Notes under the pieces: model-generated
What the model was told of the DNA's origin: nothing
What the model saw: only the letters and a program-made list of their open reading frames with translations
Database searches by the model: none
Shown here: positions 16,436-24,635 of the stretch, piece by piece
Numbering within the stretch: position 1 is the stretch's first letter
How the letters are laid out: each line of letters opens with the position of its first letter
Origin: Chryseobacterium tagetis
GTDB taxonomy: Bacteria > Bacteroidota > Bacteroidia > Flavobacteriales > Weeksellaceae
Reading direction: 5' to 3'
NCBI RefSeq assembly: GCF_016735585.2
Contig: NZ_JAERSE020000002.1
Location: 434,001 to 498,000, forward strand
Length of the DNA stretch: 64,000 nt
Program-made: the position numbers and the translations under genes

Positions 16436-19400
16436 TTATTTTTCTACTCTGTTTCTTACTTTAGTGTGATAGAACACGTTTGGTTTTGTTCCGATCTCTT
16501 CTAGTAAATAATATCTTCTGTTGCTAGAATATAATTCTCTCACTTCAGATTCTTTGTCATTCATGTCTCCAAACGTCATTGCTCCGGTAGAACAAGCAGC
16601 AGCACAAGCACAAGAATTTTTGAATTCATTGTCTGTTACTTTTCTGTTTTCTCTCTTAGCAGCTAAGATTGTAGCTTGAGTTTCCTGGATACACATTGAA
16701 CATTTCTCCATTACCCCTCTTGTTCTTACAACTACGTCCGGGTTTAGTACCATTCTTCCAAGGTCGTTATTCATGTTGAAATCGAACTTGTCATTTAGGT
16801 TATATGTAAACCAGTTGAAACGTCTTACTTTGTAAGGACAGTTATTCGCACAGTATCTAGTACCGATACATCTGTTATAAGCCATGTGGTTCTGACCTTG
16901 CTTACCGTGTGAAGTAGCCGCAACCGGACATACAGTTTCACATGGAGCGTGGTTACAGTGCTGACACATTACCGGCTGGAAGATTACGTCTGGATTATCA
17001 GCAGGGTGGTTTAATGCACCTCCTTCTTTATTGAATGCAGTTCCGTATAATTCTGGAACAGCTAATCCATCTTTTAATCCTTCGTATACTTCTACTTTCT
17101 GTCTTGAAGAATAGTAACGGTCAATTCTTAACCAATACATATCTCTAGACATTCTTATCTCTTCTTTTCCTACAACAGGAACGTTGTTCTCTGCCTGACA
17201 AGCAATGATACATGCGCCACAACCAGTACAAGAGTTCAAGTCGATTGATAGGTTAAAGTGAGGCCCGTCTGTATCATCAAAAGCATCCCAAAGATCAATT
17301 TTTCTTGCAGGAAGTGCTCCACTGATTGTGTGATATTCCAAAGGCTTATTCCATCCTTCGTGCTCATCATCGAATGCTACGTTTAAGAATTCTGCCAAAG
17401 GAACTTCTTTAGCGATTTCGTAACGTCCCATTAGTGTATTTTGAAGCTGGATACCTGCAAACTCGTGATCTTCACCTGTTTTTTCGATTTTAGCATTGGC
17501 AACAACCAAGTTAGAACCGTCAAATAAAGGATAAGCATTTACACCTGTATCAGCTGTAGCTCCTGAATCTTTCTTACCATAACCAAGCGCAAGACCAACA
17601 GATCCATCAGCTTGTCCCGGTTGAACGAATACAGGAACATCTTTTATTGTTACTCCGTTTACAGTAAGGTTTACGATAGAACCATCTAACTGCATTCTTG
17701 CATTAAGATCGTTATCAATTCCTAATCTTTCTGCATCTTTCGGAGAAATTGTCAAGTAGTTATCCCAAGACATTCTTGTCAATGGATCTGGTAATTCCTG
17801 CAACCAAGGGTTGTTTGCCTGAGTACCGTCTCCCATAGAAGTCTTAGTATATAATACCAATTCTAAATCAGAAGCTTTAAAACCGTTCAGTTCAGCAACA
17901 GCCTGAGCACCGTTTCCACCTGCATAAGACAATGTCGTAGCATTATTAGAAACATTGATACCGTTATATAAAGCTTTGTTGAAAGAAGTTGCCCCTAAAA
18001 TTGAAGTTGCACTACCTTTTAAATAATCATAATAATTATTAGCAGCATTGTTTTTACCATTCTTCCAAACCAATAGAGATTCTTCGATCTGTCTTGATTT
18101 GTAGATTTTCTGGATCGTTGGCTGCATTAATGAATATACTCCTGTCTGAGGTTCAATATCACCCCAAGATTCTAGCCAGTTAGCTACAGGAATTACAGCT
18201 TTCGCCGCCTTGTACATTTCATTTTTCTTATCAGCAACTGCGATTACATAAGGAACTTTAGTTAAAGACTTTTTGAAATCTTCTCCTTTATAGTAAGAAT
18301 AAATCGGGTCTACATTGTTAGCGATCAATACCCCAACCTGACCTGCATTTACCCATCCTAGGAATTCCTGGAATCTTGCTTTATCAAAATCTTTTAGGAA
18401 GTTCGCTTTACCTGTGAAAGCAACTGATCCTAATTTTTGGTTAATTAAGTGCGCTAAAACCTGAGCTCCTTTAGAACCATCTGCGAAAACAACAGCTTTG
18501 CTGCCTTTTGCCAATAATTCTTTAGCCAATTCAGAAGCAGTCTTATCTGAAGTACCACCTCCTACGATTGCGTTGTAAACTTCAACCAAAGTTTTGTTTA
18601 CAGCACTTGGTTTTAATCTTACTCTTTCGTCAGCATTTGCACCTGTGATCGACATGTTTGATTCCACTTGTACGTGTCTCAACATGTTTGCTCCCGGTTT
18701 TCTTGCTGCTGCATAAGAAGTTTCTAAACTTCCCGCGTTATAATCTCCTAAGAAATCAGCCTGAAAAGCAACTACTAGTTCCGATCCTTTAAGGTCATAA
18801 ACCGGTAATGCTCTTTGTCCGAAAACTTCCTGAGCCGCATCTAATGCTGCAGCATATGGGAAAGCATCATAAGTTACTAATTCAGCTGTAGGATATTTTT
18901 CTTTAAATTCCGCAAACAATTTCTTGAAAGTAGGTGAAGCAAAAGAATGTGATAATAACACGATTCTTTTACCTGCCGCTTTCGCTTCCTCCAATCCTTT
19001 GATTACAAAACTGTCTACTTTATCAAAAGTTTCGTCTTTACCTTCAAACTTAGGCTGCTTTACTTTATCATTATCATAAAGAGAAAGTACACTTGCCTGA
19101 GCTCTTGCATTAGTTTTTCCTAAATCACCAGCAGCTGGGTTCGGATCAATTTTGATAGGTCTTCCTTCTCTAGTTTTCACTAAAACACTAGCAAAGTCAA
19201 AACCATCGAAATATGTTGAAGCGTAATAATTTGGAACTCCCGGAATAATATCATGTGGCTTTACCACGTAAGGAATCGTTTTAATTACCGGAGCTTCACA
19301 AGCAGCTAATGTTACTGCTGCCGTAGAGAAACCTAATAATTTCAAGAAATCTCTTCTTGAAGTACTGGAACCATTCTGTTCCGCGTCTCCAAGGAAATCT

Positions 19401-19504
19401 TCTACAGGAATTTCTTCCTGGAACTCTTTCAGAGCCAGCTTACCATTTAAAGCAGGATCTTTAAGTTCATGAATACTTCTAAATTGTATTTTGTTTGAAG
19501 CCAT
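16436..19504 (-). CDS. actB: ActB, iron-sulfur subunit of ACIII with Mo-enzyme-like domain
   Basis: Large subunit of alternative complex III, 1022 residues. The N-terminus carries a twin-arginine motif (SRRDFLK, Arg50-Arg51) and a following TLAAC that would allow lipidation at Cys69, predicting Tat export and an outer-face location. Residues about 70-740 form a molybdopterin-oxidoreductase-like domain; in this family it lacks the cofactor. From about 750 a ferredoxin-like domain holds four cysteine clusters: CTGCGACIIAC, CQHCNHAPCETVCP, CIGTRYCANNCP and CSMC, with a late CACAAAC. These would bind the chain of Fe-S clusters carrying electrons from quinol to the haem subunits. It sits 23 bp after actA. 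Confidence 0.97.
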   Translation of the reverse strand: MASNKIQFRSIHELKDPALNGKLALKEFQEEIPVEDFLGDAEQNGSSTSRRDFLKLLGFSTAAVTLAACEAPVIKTIPYVVKPHDIIPGVPNYYASTYFDGFDFASVLVKTREGRPIKIDPNPAAGDLGKTNARAQASVLSLYDNDKVKQPKFEGKDETFDKVDSFVIKGLEEAKAAGKRIVLLSHSFASPTFKKLFAEFKEKYPTAELVTYDAFPYAAALDAAQEVFGQRALPVYDLKGSELVVAFQADFLGDYNAGSLETSYAAARKPGANMLRHVQVESNMSITGANADERVRLKPSAVNKTLVEVYNAIVGGGTSDKTASELAKELLAKGSKAVVFADGSKGAQVLAHLINQKLGSVAFTGKANFLKDFDKARFQEFLGWVNAGQVGVLIANNVDPIYSYYKGEDFKKSLTKVPYVIAVADKKNEMYKAAKAVIPVANWLESWGDIEPQTGVYSLMQPTIQKIYKSRQIEESLLVWKNGKNNAANNYYDYLKGSATSILGATSFNKALYNGINVSNNATTLSYAGGNGAQAVAELNGFKASDLELVLYTKTSMGDGTQANNPWLQELPDPLTRMSWDNYLTISPKDAERLGIDNDLNARMQLDGSIVNLTVNGVTIKDVPVFVQPGQADGSVGLALGYGKKDSGATADTGVNAYPLFDGSNLVVANAKIEKTGEDHEFAGIQLQNTLMGRYEIAKEVPLAEFLNVAFDDEHEGWNKPLEYHTISGALPARKIDLWDAFDDTDGPHFNLSIDLNSCTGCGACIIACQAENNVPVVGKEEIRMSRDMYWLRIDRYYSSRQKVEVYEGLKDGLAVPELYGTAFNKEGGALNHPADNPDVIFQPVMCQHCNHAPCETVCPVAATSHGKQGQNHMAYNRCIGTRYCANNCPYKVRRFNWFTYNLNDKFDFNMNNDLGRMVLNPDVVVRTRGVMEKCSMCIQETQATILAAKRENRKVTDNEFKNSCACAAACSTGAMTFGDMNDKESEVRELYSSNRRYYLLEEIGTKPNVFYHTKVRNRVEK

Positions 19505-19527
19505 TTATACTTCTAATTTTTTAGTTA

Positions 19528-20895
19528 TTAATAATGACATTTACCACACTCAAGACCTCCAATTGCATCTACAGTAATCTTACCACCATCCTGAGGATAT
19601 TGTTTTTTCAACTTGTCGTGTAGATTTTTGAAGTATTCTTTATTATAACCGTTGTTCATATCAACCTCAGTAGTTCTGTGACATTCGATACACCATCCCA
19701 TAGTGAAATCATTCGCCATCTGAACAACATTCATTGTATCGATCTTACCGTGACAAGCCTTACAAACAACATCAATTTTGTTCGTAGGGTTCTTTTTGTT
19801 GAAAGAATTGATAATAGCTTGCTCACCTGCTACTACGTGCTGAGAGTGATTAAAGTAAACAAAGTCTGGCATGTTGTGGATTCTTGTCCATTCAACCGGC
19901 TGAGTTTTTCCTGTATACTGTTGTTTTGCAGGATCCCAACCTGTTGCAGCATAAATTTTCTGGATTTCTCCGTCATAGAATGCTTTATCTTTTCCAGGCT
20001 CCATATAATGATCTGCATTGTATTCACCAATTGCTTTGTGACAGTTCATACAAACATTCATAGAAGGAATCTCAGATACTTTACCATATTTAGCACTAGA
20101 GTGACATAATTGACAGTCAATTTTCTGTTCTCCAGCGTGAATTTTGTGAGAGAAGTAAATTGGTTGTTCAGGCTTATATCCTTTATAAACACCAATCCAC
20201 ATGATCCAGTTCCAAACACCGTAAGTAGCTAACAACGCTAAAATAGCAATTAACCCTTTACCTACGTAGTGGTACTTTTCATAAACTTCACTGAAAGATT
20301 TTACTCTTGTTTCGTTTAGCCCTGCTAAGTCTTCAGATTGACCTAATTTCACAAGTTGTCTTAGTTTTACTAAGATCCAAACTAATAAAGCCGCAATAGC
20401 TAAAAGGGAAATAATTACAACACTAGTTGTAGTACTGCTTGTCGGAGCTGCTGTTGCTTCTGCACCCGCACCTGCCGCTGCACCCGCTTCCGGTTTTTTC
20501 TCTTCCGGAGCCGGAGGATTAGTTGTAAAAGCTAAGATGTCATCAATATCCTTATCTGAAAGATTTGGAAAGAGCTGCATCTCAGTCTTATTAAATTTTT
20601 GAAAAATCTCATTGGCGTACTTATCGCCAGAGTCTCTGACTTCCTTGTTGTTCTTGATCCACTTGTGAAGCCACTCTGTATCTTTGCCGCCCTCTGTCTT
20701 AACTCGTTCTACCACTCCTTTCAAAGGTGGACCTACAACTTGTTTGTCTAGCGCGTGACATGCAGTACAATTCGCTTTGAAAAGTTTCTCTCCGTTTTTA
20801 GGATCGCCGTCTTGCCCGTAAATTGAAGCACTGGTTGATAGCAATAAGCCTATTGCAACCAACGTTTGTTTATAATGCTTTCTCCAACTAATCAT
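19528..20895 (-). CDS. actA: ActA, multihaem cytochrome c subunit of ACIII with fused monohaem domain
   Basis: First gene of the alternative complex III operon, 455 residues. Six CxxCH motifs are visible, at residues 43, 261, 282, 378, 402 and 450. The first belongs to an N-terminal monohaem cytochrome c domain (NCTACHALDKQVVGP, with MQLFPNLSD as the likely Met ligand near 106); the other five form the pentahaem domain of classical ActA. A signal sequence precedes the monohaem domain, an Ala/Pro/Thr-rich linker (about 128-156) follows it, and two membrane helices lie near 158-178 and 213-235. The fused arrangement is what I expect in Bacteroidota. TATTTTTG on the minus strand at 20950-20943 is a likely -7 promoter element. 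Confidence 0.96.
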   Translation of the reverse strand: MISWRKHYKQTLVAIGLLLSTSASIYGQDGDPKNGEKLFKANCTACHALDKQVVGPPLKGVVERVKTEGGKDTEWLHKWIKNNKEVRDSGDKYANEIFQKFNKTEMQLFPNLSDKDIDDILAFTTNPPAPEEKKPEAGAAAGAGAEATAAPTSSTTTSVVIISLLAIAALLVWILVKLRQLVKLGQSEDLAGLNETRVKSFSEVYEKYHYVGKGLIAILALLATYGVWNWIMWIGVYKGYKPEQPIYFSHKIHAGEQKIDCQLCHSSAKYGKVSEIPSMNVCMNCHKAIGEYNADHYMEPGKDKAFYDGEIQKIYAATGWDPAKQQYTGKTQPVEWTRIHNMPDFVYFNHSQHVVAGEQAIINSFNKKNPTNKIDVVCKACHGKIDTMNVVQMANDFTMGWCIECHRTTEVDMNNGYNKEYFKNLHDKLKKQYPQDGGKITVDAIGGLECGKCHY

Positions 20896-20942
20896 TTAAA
20901 TTATCTTATGTTAGTAAAATATTGAACATTCAATCAATTCCG

Positions 20943-20950
20943 CAAAAATA
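20943..20950 (-). promoter_or_regulatory. Candidate -7 element of the act operon
   Basis: TATTTTTG on the minus strand, 48 bp before the actA start. The upstream element at the expected distance is only TTA, so the assignment rests mainly on the -7 half. Confidence 0.45.
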
Positions 20951-21033
20951 ACATATTTAACAGAAATTTAACGGCATATAGAAAGGGGAAAATATCATTT
21001 CAGTTTAATTTGTATTGATTCTAAATAACTCAG

Positions 21034-21064
21034 TTTGGTATAATTTTTTATTTGTATAAATTTG
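21034..21064 (+). promoter_or_regulatory. Promoter of the SPOR-like protein gene
   Basis: TTTG at 21034-21037, 19-bp spacer, TAAATTTG at 21057-21064, 16 bp before the start codon. This is a full match to the Bacteroidota promoter consensus. Confidence 0.72.
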
Positions 21065-21080
21065 CTGAAACAACTTTTAA

Positions 21081-21617
21081 ATGAAAAATTTGATAAAATT
21101 ATTTTCAATATTATCCTTACTGAGTTTTTATAATATTGATGCACAACAGGTTGTAAAAAAAGATACCTTATCCGGTACAGAACTTATGATAAGCATGGAC
21201 TCTCGAGTAAATGACGCATTGACGAGTCTGGAAGATAAATGTTCTAAAGTTTCTTATGGTAAATCTTCTAACGTTATAGATGATGATACCCCTTCGAGAC
21301 CAACAAAAATTTTAGTTCCGAATAGAGAACTCACCAATGCTGAAATCTGCAGAAAAAACCCCAGAATTTTAGGGTACAAAATACAGATCACTACTGTAAA
21401 AAGCAATGATGAAGCAAACGAAATCAAAACTTACTTTAGAAAAAGATTTCCGAACCTAAAGGTGGAAACGGATGCTTCTTTAAGACCTAATTATAAAATT
21501 TTAGCAGGAAGCTATTTCAGTAAGCAAAGTGCTGCTTCTGACCTTTCTAAAATAAAAGAATATTTCAAATCTGCCGTCGCTGTACAATACAGAATTTTCT
21601 GTGCAGAAGCAAAATAA
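21081..21617 (+). CDS. Secreted SPOR-domain-like protein
   Basis: A 178-residue exported protein with a signal peptide ending near DAQQ (residue 22). The C-terminal 75 or so residues (LGYKIQITTVKSNDEANEIKTYF, then PNYKILAGSYFSKQSAASDL) fit a SPOR fold, which binds denuded peptidoglycan glycan strands at division sites. Between them is a polar linker containing DDDTPSRPTKI. A role at the cell envelope is inferred. It is a single-gene unit with its own consensus promoter and a strong terminator. Confidence 0.8.
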   Translation: MKNLIKLFSILSLLSFYNIDAQQVVKKDTLSGTELMISMDSRVNDALTSLEDKCSKVSYGKSSNVIDDDTPSRPTKILVPNRELTNAEICRKNPRILGYKIQITTVKSNDEANEIKTYFRKRFPNLKVETDASLRPNYKILAGSYFSKQSAASDLSKIKEYFKSAVAVQYRIFCAEAK

Positions 21618-21635
21618 TCAAACACTTACAAAATA

Positions 21636-21667
21636 AAAAGCTGAGAATGTTCTCAGCTTTTTTTATT
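21636..21667. terminator. Bidirectional terminator
   Basis: Perfect 12-bp stem AAAAGCTGAGAA/TTCTCAGCTTTT with a 2-nt loop (21636-21661) and a T run. It lies between convergent genes ending at 21617 and 21663 and overlaps the latter's stop region. Confidence 0.87.
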
Positions 21668-22937
21668 GATAAAATTTATTCAGAAAGTCAAAAAATTCTT
21701 CCATTCTTAAACAATTATTATATCCTAAATAAACCAGCAACACACATATAATAGTTGCAAGAAACGATACCATTTTCGGTGAAGATTTATACGCATAGAA
21801 AAGCCATCCCAACAACAAAATATAGACAAAAATAAAGTGCCCTCCATAGATGTATGAAGTATGAAGACCAAATCTCATAAAGCAGTGTATAACAATGTCT
21901 ACCACGAAAGAAATCGCAATAATCTGAACCCATTTATTTTTAAAGTTTTTACAATAACTCCACACCAAAAGCCCCAAAACAATAAAGACAAACAGATATG
22001 ATACCGGAGATGAATACACATCCATAAACAGCCCTTTGTAATGGAAGCCTTTCATATTATGCTTATCTCTGATAAAAAAGCTTGGAAAAAGCATATTTCC
22101 TCCAAAAAAGAAAGAAACAATCATATCCCAAACCGAAGCCGGCTCCGCATTTGAAAACTTCTCGTATTGACTGCTGGTTTTAGAGAAAATATTCTCGTAC
22201 TTAAATTCAATTCTGTTTAGATACAGCAATACAAAACAGATTACAGTCACTAAACCTCTTATCAATGCATTCAGAAGTTTCTTCCAGCTTTTAAACAGAT
22301 TTTTTTCAAAAAACACAGGAATAAAAACTTTCACCAAATTGGTAATCGTCAATCCTCCAATGGTAACACCCGCCACAACAAGGGCCAAAGGAGAGATCTT
22401 TTTATCATTTTTAAGTCTTACCGCCGCATAATAATTGAAAAGCATCAATAAAAACAGTGTGTAAGTAAAGTTTTCAGGAGTAAAAGAAAGTAGAATAGCT
22501 GTAGAGAAAATAGAAAAGAAAGCAATCAATAAAAAACTGATCATTAATGGCAGTTCAATAATATTATTCAAATACTTGAAGATTTGTACAATGCTTAAAC
22601 TTACCATCAAGTTACTCATCCATGCTAAAACCAACCTAAAAGTATCATCTTTCTTTCCATCGGAAAAAAGAAAAGCCAGTTCACGAAGCCAATTAAAAAA
22701 ATAATAAGACAACGGATGCCGTTCAAAACTTCCTCCCGTCATGACAATAGAGCGGTTGTCAAAACTAAAATATGCGTCCCAAGGAATTCTATCATCAAAA
22801 ATGACGGTATAATTCACCGCTATATAAGACCCCAAAATCCCATAGACACACAAAAAGAAAAGGAAAACTCCAAGTTCTATAAAAGTGGAAGGAAAAACTA
22901 TTTTAAAAAAACTATAAAGCTTTGATTGTATGGACAC
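21663..22937 (-). CDS. Polytopic membrane protein, possibly GT-C-like (DUF6080-like)
   Basis: A 424-residue inner-membrane protein with about nine to eleven hydrophobic helices. The first periplasmic loop contains DDRIPWDAYFSFDNRS and ERHPLSYYFFNWL; acidic residues after the first helix followed by a His-Pro are typical of GT-C-fold lipid-linked sugar transferases. I believe it belongs to the DUF6080 group but am not sure. No glycosylation genes lie beside it. TACTTTTG on the minus strand at 22959-22952, with TTG 21 bp further upstream, is a plausible promoter. Confidence 0.7.
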   Translation of the reverse strand: MSIQSKLYSFFKIVFPSTFIELGVFLFFLCVYGILGSYIAVNYTVIFDDRIPWDAYFSFDNRSIVMTGGSFERHPLSYYFFNWLRELAFLFSDGKKDDTFRLVLAWMSNLMVSLSIVQIFKYLNNIIELPLMISFLLIAFFSIFSTAILLSFTPENFTYTLFLLMLFNYYAAVRLKNDKKISPLALVVAGVTIGGLTITNLVKVFIPVFFEKNLFKSWKKLLNALIRGLVTVICFVLLYLNRIEFKYENIFSKTSSQYEKFSNAEPASVWDMIVSFFFGGNMLFPSFFIRDKHNMKGFHYKGLFMDVYSSPVSYLFVFIVLGLLVWSYCKNFKNKWVQIIAISFVVDIVIHCFMRFGLHTSYIYGGHFIFVYILLLGWLFYAYKSSPKMVSFLATIICVLLVYLGYNNCLRMEEFFDFLNKFYQ

Positions 22938-23028
22938 TGCTAAAATTTCTGCAAAAGTAAAAAATACAACCTGAAATGAACAATTATTTTCAATTATTCA
23001 CACAGGGCAAATTTTACTATACCAATTA

Positions 23029-24570
23029 TTAAGAACTACACGAAAGCATAGAACATCCCGAAACATCATCATATTTTGAAGGCCTTTTCACTGAAAACTC
23101 AGGAAATTTTTCTTCGTAAGGATTTTCCAAGGCTGTGATTATTTTTTCAAGTAAAATCGTTTTTCCGTTTTCAATTTCTTCAATGCATTCGTAAAGAAGA
23201 TAATTTCTCAATGTGAATTTAGGATTGCTTTTTTGCATTAATTCCTGAGATTTTTCCTTTGAAATATCATTTTTCTCAAGCCTCAATTTGTATTGATTAA
23301 TAAAATTTTTAATTTTTGAAAAGGCTTTGTCATCTAATGAAATATATGAGATATTCTCAAATTCAGTTTTCAGATCACGACCTTCCTCTATTCTTTCTAA
23401 TACATTAAAGAAAAGTGTATAATCAAGTTGAAATTCCTGCATTAAGCCCTGCCAATTGGTAAAAAAATCTTCATCACTTTCTAATAATTGGCCAAATCCA
23501 AATTTATCACACAACATATTGTCGTGCTCCTTCCAAAAGTAATCTCCGAATTTATTCAGGGTATCCTCCAAAAACTTCTCATCTTTTATAATGGGATGGA
23601 GAGCATTTGCCAGTTGCCAAAGATTCCACTGAGCAATCTGTCCCTGCTTTCCAAAAGCATATCTTCTTCCCGGAAGATCTGTTGTATTGGATGTAAAATT
23701 CAAATCATATTCATCCATCATTGAAAATGGCCCATAATCTATCGTAAGACCAAGAATCGACATATTATCTGTATTCATCACCCCATGTACAAAACCTACT
23801 CTAAACCATTCTACCATAAGATCAGCAGTTCTATTCGCTACATTTTCAAAAAAGTCTTTATATTTTGCGGTTCCTTCAGACTGAATTTCAGGAAAATAAT
23901 TCTTTATGGTAAAATCCAGAAGATCCTGCAATGTATTATATTCCTGTTGTGCGGATATTAATTCAAAGTGCCCAAATCTCAGAAAGCTTTCAGCTGTTCT
24001 TACCACTACTGCTCCTTTTTCTTCCTGAGGGTTTCCACTGTACAAGATATCTCTCACTACATTTTCCCCTGTAAAGCTTAGACTTAATGCCCTTGTTGTA
24101 GGAACACCTAAATAATACATCGCTTCACTCATCAGATATTCCCGAACAGAGGATCTGAGTACAGCTCTCCCATCCGCATGTCTGGAATAAGGTGTTGCTC
24201 CGGCTCCTTTCCATTGTATTTCCGTTTTTTCTCCTGACTGATTTTCAATTTCTCCGGCATAAATTGCTCTCCCATCTCCTAACTGTCCTGCCCAGTTTCC
24301 AAACTGATGTCCTGCATAAGCTGTTGAATAGGGTTTAACATTGTCCGGTAAATGATTCCCAACCAAAAAACCAAGATCTTTTTCTTCATAACTCCCCAAT
24401 CCGATTTCTTCTGATAGCTTCTCATTAAAAATAATAAGTTTAGGATTTTTAAATTCCACAGGAAATACTGTTGAGAATAATACTTTAGGTGTCATTCTCT
24501 GCATTGGATTTCCTGAAAAGTCCCCCGGAAAAATCTCTGTAAATGGCTGTTTTATTTTGGTAAGATTCAT
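23029..24570 (-). CDS. selO: SelO/YdiU protein adenylyltransferase
   Basis: Pseudokinase-fold enzyme that transfers AMP from ATP to Ser, Thr or Tyr of target proteins (SelO family; in bacteria and mitochondria linked to redox homeostasis). The 513 residues are full length. Family blocks are QLGDGRAIYAGE, EIQWKGAGATPYSRHADGRAVLRSSVREYLMSEAM (shown in part; residues about 118-152), HGVMNTDNMSI with the metal-binding Asn/Asp, and the IDYGPFSMMDEYD segment. The C-terminus reads SGCSMLSCSS: bacterial SelO proteins end in such a Cys-Ser-Ser, and the penultimate region replaces the selenocysteine of vertebrate SelO. TATCTTTG on the minus strand at 24582-24575 is only 4 bp from the ATG. Confidence 0.95.
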   Translation of the reverse strand: MNLTKIKQPFTEIFPGDFSGNPMQRMTPKVLFSTVFPVEFKNPKLIIFNEKLSEEIGLGSYEEKDLGFLVGNHLPDNVKPYSTAYAGHQFGNWAGQLGDGRAIYAGEIENQSGEKTEIQWKGAGATPYSRHADGRAVLRSSVREYLMSEAMYYLGVPTTRALSLSFTGENVVRDILYSGNPQEEKGAVVVRTAESFLRFGHFELISAQQEYNTLQDLLDFTIKNYFPEIQSEGTAKYKDFFENVANRTADLMVEWFRVGFVHGVMNTDNMSILGLTIDYGPFSMMDEYDLNFTSNTTDLPGRRYAFGKQGQIAQWNLWQLANALHPIIKDEKFLEDTLNKFGDYFWKEHDNMLCDKFGFGQLLESDEDFFTNWQGLMQEFQLDYTLFFNVLERIEEGRDLKTEFENISYISLDDKAFSKIKNFINQYKLRLEKNDISKEKSQELMQKSNPKFTLRNYLLYECIEEIENGKTILLEKIITALENPYEEKFPEFSVKRPSKYDDVSGCSMLSCSS

Positions 24571-24593
24571 ACTTCAAAGATATTAATTTGATT

Positions 24594-24622
24594 ACAAAAA
24601 AGCCTCCCATTTCTGGAAGGCT
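24594..24622 (-). terminator. Terminator of the ricT-gldH-PBP unit
   Basis: Stem AGCCT..CCA/TGG..AGGCT (24601-24622, one mismatch) followed on the minus strand by a T run (24600-24595). It lies 14 bp past the stop of the penicillin-binding protein gene. Confidence 0.75.
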
Positions 24623-24635
24623 CTATTTAAATTAT

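Noticed and set aside
16436..19504. ActB as a molybdenum oxidoreductase or nitrate reductase-like enzyme
   Set aside because: Context is a complete actA-F operon, and this domain in ActB lacks cofactor binding in the family.
23029..23031. Selenocysteine readthrough at the selO end
   Set aside because: The stop is TAA, and the relevant C-terminal residue is an encoded Cys.
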